42,454 nt of DNA from an uncultured Clostridia bacterium (GCA_947628845.1 CANRBK010000003.1:1-42454); one strand, 5' to 3'. Counted from the first letter of the stretch, positions 1 to 7,726 are shown. The notes: generated by a model not told the origin, from the sequence alone. Numbers and translations are program-made.

Positions 1-300
1 AGTACCATAAAAAATAAAATAGACAATAAAATACAATCTATGGAAATAATAAATTGTATAAGAAAATAATGTAAAAAGGATATGAGATAATTTTTACTTT
101 CAAAACTACATTAACACTACATTAATTTTTACAATTTTTTAATGCTTTTTGATTAAAAGTAAGAATTCAGTGTTTTCAGCACTTTCAGAAGTTAGAAAAT
201 TAATTATTCAGTTTATATGTGACAAAAAAATTAATCATTATGTATAAAAATGTAACAAAATAATAAAATTATTTTATAATAAAAAGATTGTAATGTTCGC

Positions 301-329
301 TTGAAAAAGAAAGAGTAATATTGTATAGT
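301..329 (+). promoter_or_regulatory. Sigma-A promoter of toxin mRNA, copy 1
   Basis: TTGAAA (301-306), 17-base spacer, TATAGT (324-329). The same hexamers and spacing recur in copy 2. The transcript should start near 336. Confidence 0.7.
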
Positions 330-369
330 ATAAATCATAGAAAATGAGATAAAAGTAGATTTGTGTTGC

Positions 370-402
370 CACTTTACTAGATAGTTTTACTATCAGAAAG
401 TG
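370..402 (+). promoter_or_regulatory. Leader hairpin abutting the toxin ribosome site, copy 1
   Basis: CACTTT (370-375) pairs with AAAGTG (397-402), and GATAG (380-384) pairs with CTATC (390-394). The ribosome site GAGGTGG begins at the foot of the stem, and CCAC (369-372) could alternatively pair with the GTGG inside it, so the fold could limit translation. The inner stem covaries with copy 2. Confidence 0.6.
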
Positions 403-413
403 AGGTGGTGTTT

Positions 414-527
414 ATGAGTTTTATACTATTTTTAATAATAGCCTTAATGGCTTCTGCAACTATAAACGTAGCCTTATTAACGATTATATACATACAATAT
501 GTAAATTCAATAATAAATAAGGAATAA
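414..527 (+). CDS. Small hydrophobic peptide, candidate type I toxin (copy 1)
   Basis: A 37-residue ORF starts with ATG six bases after GAGGTGG. The product is almost entirely a membrane segment (MSFILFLIIALMASA at the N terminus) followed by a short polar tail ending in NKE. It has its own sigma-A promoter, a leader hairpin, a terminator directly behind the stop codon, and a consensus antisense promoter downstream. That is the layout of type I toxin genes such as txpA/ratA and bsrG/SR4, where the antisense RNA overlaps the 3' end of the toxin mRNA. I do not recognise the peptide family by sequence, so toxicity is inferred from the arrangement. Residues shared with copy 2 are mainly LLTIIYI and the NKE end. 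Confidence 0.65.
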   Translation: MSFILFLIIALMASATINVALLTIIYIQYVNSIINKE

Positions 528-618
528 AATAACAACACATTCTGCTCTTGACCGAAAGGAATGTGTTGTTATTACTTTTTATAAGTGGTAACCATATTGC
601 TATGGTTTCTCATTTTCT
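525..618 (-). ncRNA. Candidate antisense antitoxin RNA, copy 1
   Basis: Predicted from the minus-strand promoter at 625-653 to the hairpin at 531-570, about 90 nt. It would be complementary to the 3' end and terminator stem of the toxin mRNA. Ends are approximate. No ORF of note lies within it. Confidence 0.6.
531..580. terminator. Bidirectional terminator shared by toxin mRNA and antisense RNA, copy 1
   Basis: AACAACACATT (531-541) pairs with AATGTGTTGTT (560-570), an 11-bp stem followed by a T-rich run on the plus strand. Read from the minus strand, the same stem is followed by TATTTTATT, so it can also end the antisense RNA. Confidence 0.75.
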
Positions 619-624
619 ATCTTT

Positions 625-653
625 ATTATACACAGATTAAAAAAATTTGTCAA
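625..653 (-). promoter_or_regulatory. Consensus antisense promoter, copy 1
   Basis: On the minus strand TTGACA (653-648), exactly 17 bases, TATAAT (630-625). This perfect sigma-A match points back at the toxin gene and is stronger than the sense promoter, as expected for an antitoxin RNA made in excess. Confidence 0.8.
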
Positions 654-764
654 ATGTAATTTTGATTTAATACTTTATAATGTGTTATACAAAATTACGC
701 AATGTTGTATAAAATTAAATTATATGTGACAAAAATGAGACAGAAAAATATTTAAAATGTTCGC

Positions 765-793
765 TTGAAATAAAAAGAAAAATAGTATATAGT
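765..793 (+). promoter_or_regulatory. Sigma-A promoter of toxin mRNA, copy 2
   Basis: TTGAAA (765-770), 17-base spacer of different sequence from copy 1, TATAGT (788-793). The expected start is near 800. Confidence 0.7.
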
Positions 794-836
794 ATTAAAC
801 ATAGGAAATGAATAGAAAAGCAGATGTGAGTGTTGC

Positions 837-871
837 CACTTTACTACATAGCGATTTGCTATGAGAAAGTG
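837..871 (+). promoter_or_regulatory. Leader hairpin abutting the toxin ribosome site, copy 2
   Basis: CACTTT (837-842) pairs with AAAGTG (866-871); CATAGC (847-852) pairs with GCTATG (858-863). Compared with copy 1 (GATAG/CTATC), a G-C pair became C-G and a pair was added, so pairing is kept while sequence changed. Confidence 0.6.
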
Positions 872-882
872 AGGTGGTGTTT

Positions 883-984
883 ATGCGATTTATGTTATTT
901 TTAATATATGGACTTATGATTTCAACAACATTAAACATAACCTTATTGACAATTATATACATAATTTGCACTAATAAGGAATAA
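883..984 (+). CDS. Small hydrophobic peptide, candidate type I toxin (copy 2)
   Basis: A 33-residue ORF with ATG placed six bases after GAGGTGG. It is a single hydrophobic segment (MRFMLFLIYGLMISTT at the start) ending in TNKE. It is a diverged paralogue of the 37-residue peptide at 414-527, with the same leader hairpin, downstream stem-loop and convergent consensus promoter. The copies differ at about half of their residues, with hydrophobicity and the charged C-terminal end retained. Function as a membrane-acting toxin is inferred from architecture only; a non-toxic small membrane protein under antisense control is the alternative. Confidence 0.65.
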   Translation: MRFMLFLIYGLMISTTLNITLLTIIYIICTNKE

Positions 985-1071
985 ATACAAACACTACATT
1001 TTGCTTTGCACGGCAATGTAGTGTTTTGCTAATTTTATATGGCAACACACATTTCTGTATGTTCATTTCCT
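978..1071 (-). ncRNA. Candidate antisense antitoxin RNA, copy 2
   Basis: Predicted from the minus-strand promoter at 1078-1106 through the shared stem-loop, about 90 nt. It overlaps the 3' part of the copy 2 toxin mRNA. Ends are approximate. Confidence 0.58.
989..1027. terminator. Bidirectional stem-loop terminator, copy 2
   Basis: AAACACTACATT (989-1000) pairs with AATGTAGTGTTT (1015-1026), a 12-bp stem with a 14-base loop. The T-run is short on both strands, so termination may be less efficient than in copy 1. Confidence 0.65.
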
Positions 1072-1077
1072 ATAATT

Positions 1078-1106
1078 ATTATACACAGATTTTAAAAATT
1101 TGTCAA
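1078..1106 (-). promoter_or_regulatory. Consensus antisense promoter, copy 2
   Basis: Minus-strand TTGACA (1106-1101), 17 bases, TATAAT (1083-1078). Identical in hexamers and spacing to the copy 1 antisense promoter. Confidence 0.8.
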
Positions 1107-1268
1107 ATGTAATTTTGATTTAATACTTTATAATGTGTTAAATCAAAATTTATGTATATAGGTTATTAAATAAAAATCACAAAAAGATAAAAAAATGAAA
1201 AATGCATTTACAAAAAAATTTGTAAATGGTATATTTTTAATATGAAAAAATAAAAGTGAAGCAACTGA

Positions 1269-1400
1269 AAATATGAATTTCAAAATTCTAATTATTTATA
1301 TAAAATATCATTAACTAATCATACATTTTCAACAAATGAATGTCCAACTGCTTTTGAATTATGGGCCTCAAATGATGGAGAAAAGTTGTACAAAAGGTAA
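1269..1400 (+). pseudogene. Possible C-terminal coding remnant in the intergenic stretch
   Basis: The 1156-1484 stretch has no complete gene. One plus frame is open from 1269 to a TAA at 1398 and from 1335 reads like real protein (NECPTAFELWASNDGEKLYK), with base composition richer than its flanks. There is no start codon with a ribosome site. I do not recognise a family. It may be the tail of a decayed gene, or chance. The rest of the stretch holds only A/T-rich sequence and a weak hairpin near 1205-1228. Confidence 0.25.
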
Positions 1401-1484
1401 TACATGTATATGTGAATTACAATTTTATTGTGTTGTAAATGAATAAAAAGTTAGATAAAAATATTATGTATAGGAGATATAAAT

Positions 1485-2756
1485 ATGGACCAATTATCTT
1501 ACTTAGAAATAAACGAAGAAAATGAGCAGATGTACTTATCTCAAATAGTTGATTTAGAATTAAAAGTTCTTAAAAAAATGGAAGAAGATGGGAAAATAGG
1601 GCAACTATTTATAACAGGAGAAGAAGGCATTTCAGAATATATACATTCAACTAAAGATATGGTAATGGTAGCAGTAAACGAAAATGGAAAAGTCGTTTCA
1701 GCTACGTATATTACGCAAGGACAGAAACCATTTACATACAATGACATTACAAAATATTTTAAATATGGAAATGAATATATCAAATACATTAAGTCTAAAT
1801 ATTCATCACCTGATTTATATAAAAAAGACATGTTTAACACTTATAAAGTAAAAATTGAAGCTTTTTCATATGCCAAAAAGATATTGCTAACTGAATTTAA
1901 TCAATATAATGGAGATATTATAGCCTTTTTACAACATGAACTAGATGAACAAGACAATGGATTTCATGAAAAAAGTATATTACGTGATAAACTAAACCAA
2001 TATATGTCTGACTATATTGAACAATTGGAAAAAACTCAACCAGGAGTTAAAAAGCTATATGAACAATTTTATTGGACAACCCTAAAGGATATAGAAAAAG
2101 AATTTCAAAACGATTTAAAAGATATGAATATAACAGACACAATTAAAGAATACGAAAAAATATTAGATAAATCAAAACTTAAGATTCATGAAATACCATC
2201 ATTTGACCAAAGCATATACTATTCTGCAAATACTGAAAATTCAATTGAAATAGACTCATATATAACAGACACTGAAAACAGAAACAATGGATTAGCAAGA
2301 ATTATAGTATATGAATGCCTTAAGAAAAAAATTATTGAGCAATTTGAGAAACAAGAGCAAAGAGAAATATTTTTATGCTCAACATTACATCGCGAAAACG
2401 TTTCTTCCAAATATGTTTCAGAATTTTTTGGATTAAGAGATAATCTATTTGTACGTAGAAGATATAATATAGATAGAGAAGTGCATATTTGCAAAATAAG
2501 TATAGAAAATTATAAAGAATACATTAAAGATATGGAAGAAAAATTAGCAGTTTTATATAAATACAATCCAAATAAAATTTCAATATTAATAAAAAAGAAC
2601 AATGAAATACTACAAGAACAAATGGATTATGAAATCGCTGAAATAAATAGACTTATGCTTAAAGAAAATAGCAAAAATATAATTGAATCTAAAGAAAGAA
2701 AAATCAAAAATCTTAAAAGCCAAATGATAAAATTTGACAAAATCAAAAAAATATGA
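1485..2756 (+). CDS. GNAT-like acetyltransferase with large helical insertion
   Basis: 423 residues, ATG after AGGAGATATAA. The N-terminal part (residues about 60-85, MVMVAVNENGKVVSATYI) looks like the first strands of a GNAT fold. About 150 residues of charged helix follow. Residues about 256-335 then read like the cofactor-binding half: the RNNGLA segment near residue 267 matches the GNAT Q/RxxGxG/A loop, and HRENVSSKYVSEFFGL with the following VRRR resembles the end of the fold. The last 60 residues are strongly charged and probably coiled coil. The acyl-CoA dependence is inferred from these motifs; the substrate is unknown. It is a single-gene unit closed by the hairpin at 2803-2833. Confidence 0.5.
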   Translation: MDQLSYLEINEENEQMYLSQIVDLELKVLKKMEEDGKIGQLFITGEEGISEYIHSTKDMVMVAVNENGKVVSATYITQGQKPFTYNDITKYFKYGNEYIKYIKSKYSSPDLYKKDMFNTYKVKIEAFSYAKKILLTEFNQYNGDIIAFLQHELDEQDNGFHEKSILRDKLNQYMSDYIEQLEKTQPGVKKLYEQFYWTTLKDIEKEFQNDLKDMNITDTIKEYEKILDKSKLKIHEIPSFDQSIYYSANTENSIEIDSYITDTENRNNGLARIIVYECLKKKIIEQFEKQEQREIFLCSTLHRENVSSKYVSEFFGLRDNLFVRRRYNIDREVHICKISIENYKEYIKDMEEKLAVLYKYNPNKISILIKKNNEILQEQMDYEIAEINRLMLKENSKNIIESKERKIKNLKSQMIKFDKIKKI

Positions 2757-2802
2757 TAAATTACTAAAGATGGAAACGCACATTATTTTTTAATAATGAT
2801 TA

Positions 2803-2833
2803 ACGAACAACACATTCGTGTTGTATTTTTTTT
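2803..2833 (+). terminator. Rho-independent terminator
   Basis: ACAACAC (2807-2813), loop ATTC, GTGTTGT (2818-2824), then A and eight T. It ends the GNAT-like gene and lies only about ten bases upstream of the next ribosome site. Confidence 0.75.
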
Positions 2834-2857
2834 GCAAAAGGAAAAGGAGGAAAAAAA

Positions 2858-4867
2858 GTGGAAAACGAAGAAAACATATTAGGAAAAGAAAAAATAGGAA
2901 AACTAATAAAAAAATTTTCAATTCCATGTATAATATCACTATTAGTAAACTCTCTATATAACATAGTAGACCAAATATTTATTGGATGGGGAGTAGGATA
3001 TTTAGGAAATGGAGCAACTAATGTAGTATTTCCAATAACAATGATATGCTTATCATTTGCATTAATGTTTGGAGATGGTGCATCTGCATATTTAAGCCTA
3101 AAATTAGGAGAAAAGAAAAAAGAAGAAGCAAGTAAAGGTGTAGCAAATGGAATTACGTTAGCTACAATAGTATCACTAATTTTATGTGTTAGTATATTGA
3201 TATTTTTACCACAACTATTAAATGTATTTGGATGCACAGATGTACTAAGAAAGTATGCACTAACTTATGGAGGAATAATAACAATAGGATTACCATTTAT
3301 GATGTTAGGAACAACATTAAACTCAATAATAAGAGCAGATGGAAATCCAAAATATGCAATGACTTCAATGGTATTAGGTGCAATTTTAAATGTAATATTA
3401 GACCCAATCTTTATATTTGTATTTAAAATGGAAGTAGCAGGAGCAGCAGTAGCAACAATTATAAGTCAAATTTTAACATTTGTAATAAACATAAAATATA
3501 TAAAGAAATTTAAATCAATAAAATTAGACAAAGAAAAATTTTTATTACAAGGGAATGTAGCCAAAAAAGTAGCATCATTAGGAATTAGCAGTTTTATTAC
3601 ACAAATGAGTTTTGTATTAGTAGTAGCAGTAGAAAATAATTTATTATCAAAATATGGAGCTAACTCTAAATATGGTGCAGAAATTCCAATTACAGTATTG
3701 GGAATAGTTATGAAAGTAAGTCAAATATTAAATAGTATTATAGTTGGAATTGCAGTAGGTTCACAACCAATATTAGGATACAATTATGGAGCACAAAAAT
3801 ATGATAGAGTAAAGAACACATTAAAAATAGTTTTAACATCAAGTGTAGTTATTAGTACAATTGCATTTATATTATTCCAAACAATACCAGAAAAATTAAT
3901 TGCTATTTTTGGAAGCAGTGATGACGAAAATTACATACAATTTGCTTGTCTATCATTTAGAATCTATTTAATGCTATGTATATGTAATGGAATACAAATT
4001 CCATCAGGAATATTCTTCCAAGCAATTGGAAAAAGTGTAAAAAGTGCAATACTATCATTATCAAGGCAAATATTAATTTTGATACCAGCATTCTTTATAT
4101 TAGGTATATTATTTGGAATAGATGGTATATTATATGCGGGACCATTTGCAGATGGATTTGCATTTATAATTGCATCAACTTTACTTATAATCGAACTTAA
4201 ACATTTGAAAAATGAAAACATAACTAGTCAAGGACTACTAAATGGTGCAAGTACAGAAAATATATTAGACAAACATATAATAATAACAATTTCAAGAGAA
4301 TATGGCTCAGGAGGAAGATATATTGGTAAATTGATTGCAGAACAATTAGGAATAAAACTTTATGATAAAGAATTAGTAGAAAAAGTTGCAAAAGAAACTG
4401 GACTATCTGAAAAATATATAGAAAACAATGAACAAAAAAGAAATGCAATAGATACTTTAAACAATGGATACTACTTTGGTTTGAATAACAGCGATGAATT
4501 ATTCTTAAAAGAATCAGAATTAATACAAGAAATTGCAGATAAAGAATCATGTGTTATAATAGGAAGGTGTGCAGACTTTATATTGAAAGACAGAAAAAAT
4601 ATAATAAAAGCATTTATATATAGTAACATGGAAGATAAAATAAATAGAGCTACTCAATTCTATGGACTAAGTAAAGTAAAAGCAGAAAAAGAAATAAGAA
4701 GAATTGACAAATTGAGAGCAAACCACTATAAATATTATACAGAAAAAGAATGGGACAATCATTCAAATTATGATATTTGTATCAATAGTGATGCGTTAGG
4801 AGTAGAAAAATCAGCAGAATTAATTTGCAATATGGTAAAAGAAAAAACAAGTTTAATAGTAGGATAG
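2858..4867 (+). CDS. MATE efflux transporter fused to a cytidylate-kinase-like domain
   Basis: 669 residues, GTG start placed by AAAGGAGG eight bases upstream. Residues 1 to about 455 form a MATE/MOP-type multidrug transporter with about twelve membrane segments; PCIISLLVNSLYNIVDQIFI near the start and the internal repeat are typical. After a short linker, residues about 470-669 are a cytidylate-kinase-like domain (Pfam family of that name): IIITISREYGSGGRYIGKLI, then LYDKELVEKVA and VIIGRCADFIL. MATE proteins usually end near 450 residues, so this is a true C-terminal fusion in one frame. The kinase part would face the cytoplasm. Whether it is an active nucleotide kinase or a regulatory domain is not shown. 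The next gene starts four bases after the stop codon. Confidence 0.85.
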   Translation: MENEENILGKEKIGKLIKKFSIPCIISLLVNSLYNIVDQIFIGWGVGYLGNGATNVVFPITMICLSFALMFGDGASAYLSLKLGEKKKEEASKGVANGITLATIVSLILCVSILIFLPQLLNVFGCTDVLRKYALTYGGIITIGLPFMMLGTTLNSIIRADGNPKYAMTSMVLGAILNVILDPIFIFVFKMEVAGAAVATIISQILTFVINIKYIKKFKSIKLDKEKFLLQGNVAKKVASLGISSFITQMSFVLVVAVENNLLSKYGANSKYGAEIPITVLGIVMKVSQILNSIIVGIAVGSQPILGYNYGAQKYDRVKNTLKIVLTSSVVISTIAFILFQTIPEKLIAIFGSSDDENYIQFACLSFRIYLMLCICNGIQIPSGIFFQAIGKSVKSAILSLSRQILILIPAFFILGILFGIDGILYAGPFADGFAFIIASTLLIIELKHLKNENITSQGLLNGASTENILDKHIIITISREYGSGGRYIGKLIAEQLGIKLYDKELVEKVAKETGLSEKYIENNEQKRNAIDTLNNGYYFGLNNSDELFLKESELIQEIADKESCVIIGRCADFILKDRKNIIKAFIYSNMEDKINRATQFYGLSKVKAEKEIRRIDKLRANHYKYYTEKEWDNHSNYDICINSDALGVEKSAELICNMVKEKTSLIVG

Positions 4868-4871
4868 GAAG

Positions 4872-5528
4872 ATGAAGAAAATAGTAAAATATTTAATAAT
4901 TATCATTTTTATAATAATAGCAATAATATTGCTGATAAATTTTTATGTAAAAATCTCTACTAGAAGTAAAATACTGAAAGAAACAGAATGCAACTTAGAA
5001 AATGTAGATTGTATTTTAGTTTTAGGTGCAGGAATATGGGGAGATAAGCCAAGCCCAATGCTAGAAGATAGATTATTACAAGCAATTTCTTTGTATAATA
5101 ATAAAGTAGCACCTAAAATAATAATGAGTGGAGACCATGGAAGAAAAGACTATGATGAAGTTAATGTTATGAAACAATTTGCAATAGACAAAGGAGTTCC
5201 ATCAGAAGATATATTTATGGATCATGCTGGATTTTCTTCATATGATAGCATTTATAGAGCTAAGGAAATATTTAAAGTAAAAAAAATTGTTATTGTGACT
5301 CAAAAATATCATTTATATAGAGCACTATATATAGCAAAACAATTTGATATAGAAGCATATGGAGTAGGAGCTGATCCAAGAAAATATGTAGGAGCTACTT
5401 ACAGAGAATTAAGAGAAATATTAGCAAGAGATAAAGATGTAGTAAAATGCATTTTTAGACCACAGCCAACATATTTAGGAGAAACAATTCCTGTTAGTGG
5501 CAATGGAGATGTAACAAACGATAAATAA
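4872..5528 (+). CDS. YdcF/SanA-family (DUF218) membrane protein
   Basis: 218 residues. One N-terminal membrane segment (residues about 4-25) precedes a DUF218 domain: ILVLGAGIWGDKPSPMLEDR, then IIMSGDHGRKDYDEV, the S-YDSIYRAKEIF segment and IVTQKYHLYRALYIAKQF. This matches SanA/ElyC-type proteins linked to envelope barrier function and polysaccharide metabolism in other bacteria. The enzymatic role is unsettled for the family. Its start is four bases after the MATE-kinase stop, so the two are co-transcribed and possibly translationally coupled. Confidence 0.85.
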   Translation: MKKIVKYLIIIIFIIIAIILLINFYVKISTRSKILKETECNLENVDCILVLGAGIWGDKPSPMLEDRLLQAISLYNNKVAPKIIMSGDHGRKDYDEVNVMKQFAIDKGVPSEDIFMDHAGFSSYDSIYRAKEIFKVKKIVIVTQKYHLYRALYIAKQFDIEAYGVGADPRKYVGATYRELREILARDKDVVKCIFRPQPTYLGETIPVSGNGDVTNDK

Positions 5529-5603
5529 ATATATTAAATAGTATGTATATCCTTGAAAAATATGGAAAAAATATAATTAAATACATATTTTAAGGAGGTA
5601 CAA

Positions 5604-5945
5604 ATGGAATCTAGTAAGCTAAAGAACATGGTAGTTTTAAGAAATTTGCCATCAAATATTATAGATGAAGCTATAGTAGTACTAAAAACTAATAAAAAAG
5701 TAAAAAAACTTCAAAAGATAGAACAGAAGAATAAAATAAAAAATAGTGAAAATGAAAATAAAGACAAAGATTATATTTTAAAAGAAGCGGAGATGTTATT
5801 AAATAGTTATATTTCAAAAGTAGAGAATAATGATAAAAGAAATATTTTTAATAAGGATGTAAATAAAAAGTATAATAAATTAAAAAACTATGCAATAGCA
5901 ATAACTATATTTAGCATATTACAGGCAATAGTAATAATATTTTAA
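5604..5945 (+). CDS. Small tail-anchored hypothetical protein
   Basis: 113 residues after AAGGAGGTACAA. The N-terminal two thirds are charged and helical (a KNK/KENKD-rich stretch at residues 30-60), and the last 18 residues are a hydrophobic segment (IAITIFSILQAIVIIF) that would anchor it with its bulk in the cytoplasm. I do not recognise a family. It is a monocistronic gene closed by a good terminator, immediately upstream of the spoIVF-like pair. Confidence 0.7.
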   Translation: MESSKLKNMVVLRNLPSNIIDEAIVVLKTNKKVKKLQKIEQKNKIKNSENENKDKDYILKEAEMLLNSYISKVENNDKRNIFNKDVNKKYNKLKNYAIAITIFSILQAIVIIF

Positions 5946-5952
5946 AAATAAA

Positions 5953-6004
5953 AAAATAGAGAAAAATGAAGATATTCTTCAAATTTCTCTATTTTCTTTT
6001 TTAT
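5953..6004 (+). terminator. Rho-independent terminator
   Basis: AAAATAGAGAAA (5953-5964) pairs with TTTCTCTATTTT (5984-5995), with an inner GAAGATATTCTTC palindrome, followed by CTTTTTT. Confidence 0.8.
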
Positions 6005-6047
6005 ATTGTAGGAAAGTTCTATTTTATTAAAACTTGTCTCACTTTTA

Positions 6048-6076
6048 TTCATAAAATAAAAATAGCAACATATAGT
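6048..6076 (+). promoter_or_regulatory. Possible sigma-E-type sporulation promoter
   Basis: CATATAGT (6069-6076) differs at one position from the Bacillus sigma-E -10 pattern CATACAnT, with TTCATAAA at 6048-6055 as a plausible -35. In Bacillus spoIVFAB is sigma-E dependent. In DNA this A/T-rich such matches are easy to find, so this is tentative. Confidence 0.3.
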
Positions 6077-6105
6077 TTATAAAGAAACAAAAGAGAGGTG
6101 TAAAA

Positions 6106-7020
6106 ATGGAAAGGATAATGTCTGTTGAAGAAAAAATAAGGAGAGCAGAAGAAATATACGCAAGAAGACAAGGAAATGCACAAATGAAAACAGCAACTGT
6201 AACCATAAACAAAGAAAATAAAAAAGATGTAAAACTACTAAAAAAAATGGTAATACAAATATTATTAAGCTTACTAATATATTTAGTAATAAGCGTAATT
6301 CAAAATAGTAATTACATATTTTCAAAAGACTTTTTAAATAAAATAAATGAAATTTTGTCATATGATATGAATTTTACTCAAATGTATAATGATTTAAAAC
6401 AAAATATAGAACAAGGAATAAACAATATGAAAAAAAATAACAATAATGAAACAGGTAATATCGATGAAATGGCAATTGGAGGAGCAGAAGAAATAACAGA
6501 GATTGAAGAACAATCAAATGAACAAGAAGTTGATAGAACTGAAAATAATAATGGACAAGATAACATACAGAATGAAAATTCTGCCACTGAACCATTGTCA
6601 CAAGAAGAACAAGATATTCTTAATATAAAAGCAACAACAAGCTTTATAAAACCTATATCAGGCACTATAACATCAAGATTTGGAGAAAGAGAAACAAATG
6701 TAAGTACAATACCAAAAAACCATACAGGAATAGATATTGCTGCAAATATAGGAACAAAAATAATTTCATCAACAGAAGGAGAAGTTGTATTAGCATCTGA
6801 AGAAGGAGACTATGGAAAACATTTAAAAGTACAAATAGGAGAAGTAAGCATTATATATGCACACTGCAATAATTTATATGTAAAACAAGGAGATAAGATA
6901 ACTCAGGGACAAGAAATTGCAGAAGTAGGCTCTACAGGAAATTCAACAGGACCACATCTACACTTTGAAATAAGATTTTCTGAAAGAATAATTGACCCTG
7001 AAAAAATATTAGAATTGTAA
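6106..7020 (+). CDS. spoIVFA: SpoIVFA-like M23/LytM-domain membrane protein
   Basis: 304 residues, ATG after AGAGAGGTGTAAAA. A cytoplasmic N terminus of about 45 residues is followed by one membrane segment (residues about 47-70), an E/N/Q-rich linker (about 105-170) and a C-terminal LytM/M23 domain. The zinc-peptidase residues look intact: HTGID near residue 206, YAHC near 248 and HLHFE near 284, so it may be an active peptidoglycan endopeptidase, or may have kept only the fold. The gene directly upstream of a SpoIVFB-type protease identifies it as the SpoIVFA partner, which in Bacillus tethers and inhibits SpoIVFB in the forespore outer membrane. The gap to spoIVFB is 13 bases. Confidence 0.75.
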   Translation: MERIMSVEEKIRRAEEIYARRQGNAQMKTATVTINKENKKDVKLLKKMVIQILLSLLIYLVISVIQNSNYIFSKDFLNKINEILSYDMNFTQMYNDLKQNIEQGINNMKKNNNNETGNIDEMAIGGAEEITEIEEQSNEQEVDRTENNNGQDNIQNENSATEPLSQEEQDILNIKATTSFIKPISGTITSRFGERETNVSTIPKNHTGIDIAANIGTKIISSTEGEVVLASEEGDYGKHLKVQIGEVSIIYAHCNNLYVKQGDKITQGQEIAEVGSTGNSTGPHLHFEIRFSERIIDPEKILEL

Positions 7021-7033
7021 AAGAGGAAAAAAT

Positions 7034-7690
7034 ATGAGATTTAGAATAGACTTAAAAATATTCATCTTTCTTATACTATTTTACTTTACAAAACAAATAA
7101 AAATATATAGTTTTATTATGATTTTTGCTATAATCCACGAATTTGGACATTTGTTAGCAGGAATAGTTATGGGAATGAAACCAGAAAAAATAGAAATAAT
7201 GCCTTTTGGAGTATCAATTTCTTTTAAGATAAATACAAAAGAATATAATAAAAAGATAAAAAAAGGAAATATATTAGAAATAAAGAAAATAATAGTTGCC
7301 TTATCAGGACCGATAACAAATTTACTTATAATAATTATTGCAAATAATATGAAATTACAAAACATAGATAAAATCATAACAATATATACAAATTATCTAA
7401 TAATGATATTTAACTTATTACCAATTTATCCACTTGATGGAGGAAGAATTTTAAACGGAATCTTACATATAAACTTTGGAAAAAGAAAAGCAGAAGAATA
7501 TACTAATAACATTTCAAAAATAATGGTAATTATAATAACAATTATATCTAGTATATTGATATTATATATACAAAACATATCAATTATATTGATAGATATA
7601 TACTTATGGTATCTTGTTATTAAAGAAAATATAATAATAAAAAAGAGACAAGATATTTATAAAAAAATACTTGAAAATGAATCCATTTAA
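7034..7690 (+). CDS. spoIVFB: SpoIVFB-like site-2 (M50) intramembrane metalloprotease
   Basis: 218 residues with about five membrane segments. The zinc motif HEFGH (in IIHEFGHLLAG, residues about 34-38) and the second motif NLLPIYPLDGGRI near residue 130 are the two signatures of M50 site-2 proteases. Size, partner gene upstream and closeness to minD/minE match spoIVFB, which cleaves pro-sigma-K in the mother cell. Ribosome site is AAGAGGAAAAAAT. No CBS domain is present at the C terminus, where Bacillus SpoIVFB carries one that binds ATP, so substrate recognition may differ. Confidence 0.8.
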   Translation: MRFRIDLKIFIFLILFYFTKQIKIYSFIMIFAIIHEFGHLLAGIVMGMKPEKIEIMPFGVSISFKINTKEYNKKIKKGNILEIKKIIVALSGPITNLLIIIIANNMKLQNIDKIITIYTNYLIMIFNLLPIYPLDGGRILNGILHINFGKRKAEEYTNNISKIMVIIITIISSILILYIQNISIILIDIYLWYLVIKENIIIKKRQDIYKKILENESI

Positions 7691-7726
7691 TAGTAAACTA
7701 ATACTAAAGAAAAAAGGAGAAAATTC

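Larger units (their letters stand above)
213..1155. repeat. Tandem duplication of a type I toxin-antitoxin-like unit
   Basis: Two diverged copies of about 450-500 bases lie head to tail (about 213-715 and 720-1155). Both run in the same order: TTATATGTGACAAAAA, a plus-strand promoter, a leader hairpin, a GAGGTGG ribosome site, a 33-37 codon hydrophobic ORF, a terminator hairpin, and a minus-strand consensus promoter. The peptide, loop and stem sequences differ between copies, while promoter spacing and hairpin geometry are kept, so the units are diverged functional copies rather than a recent duplication. Confidence 0.8.

Noticed and set aside
795..1016. 73-residue minus-strand frame across the second toxin copy
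   Set aside because: It runs antisense to the peptide gene and through the hairpins, has no ribosome site, and has no counterpart in copy 1.
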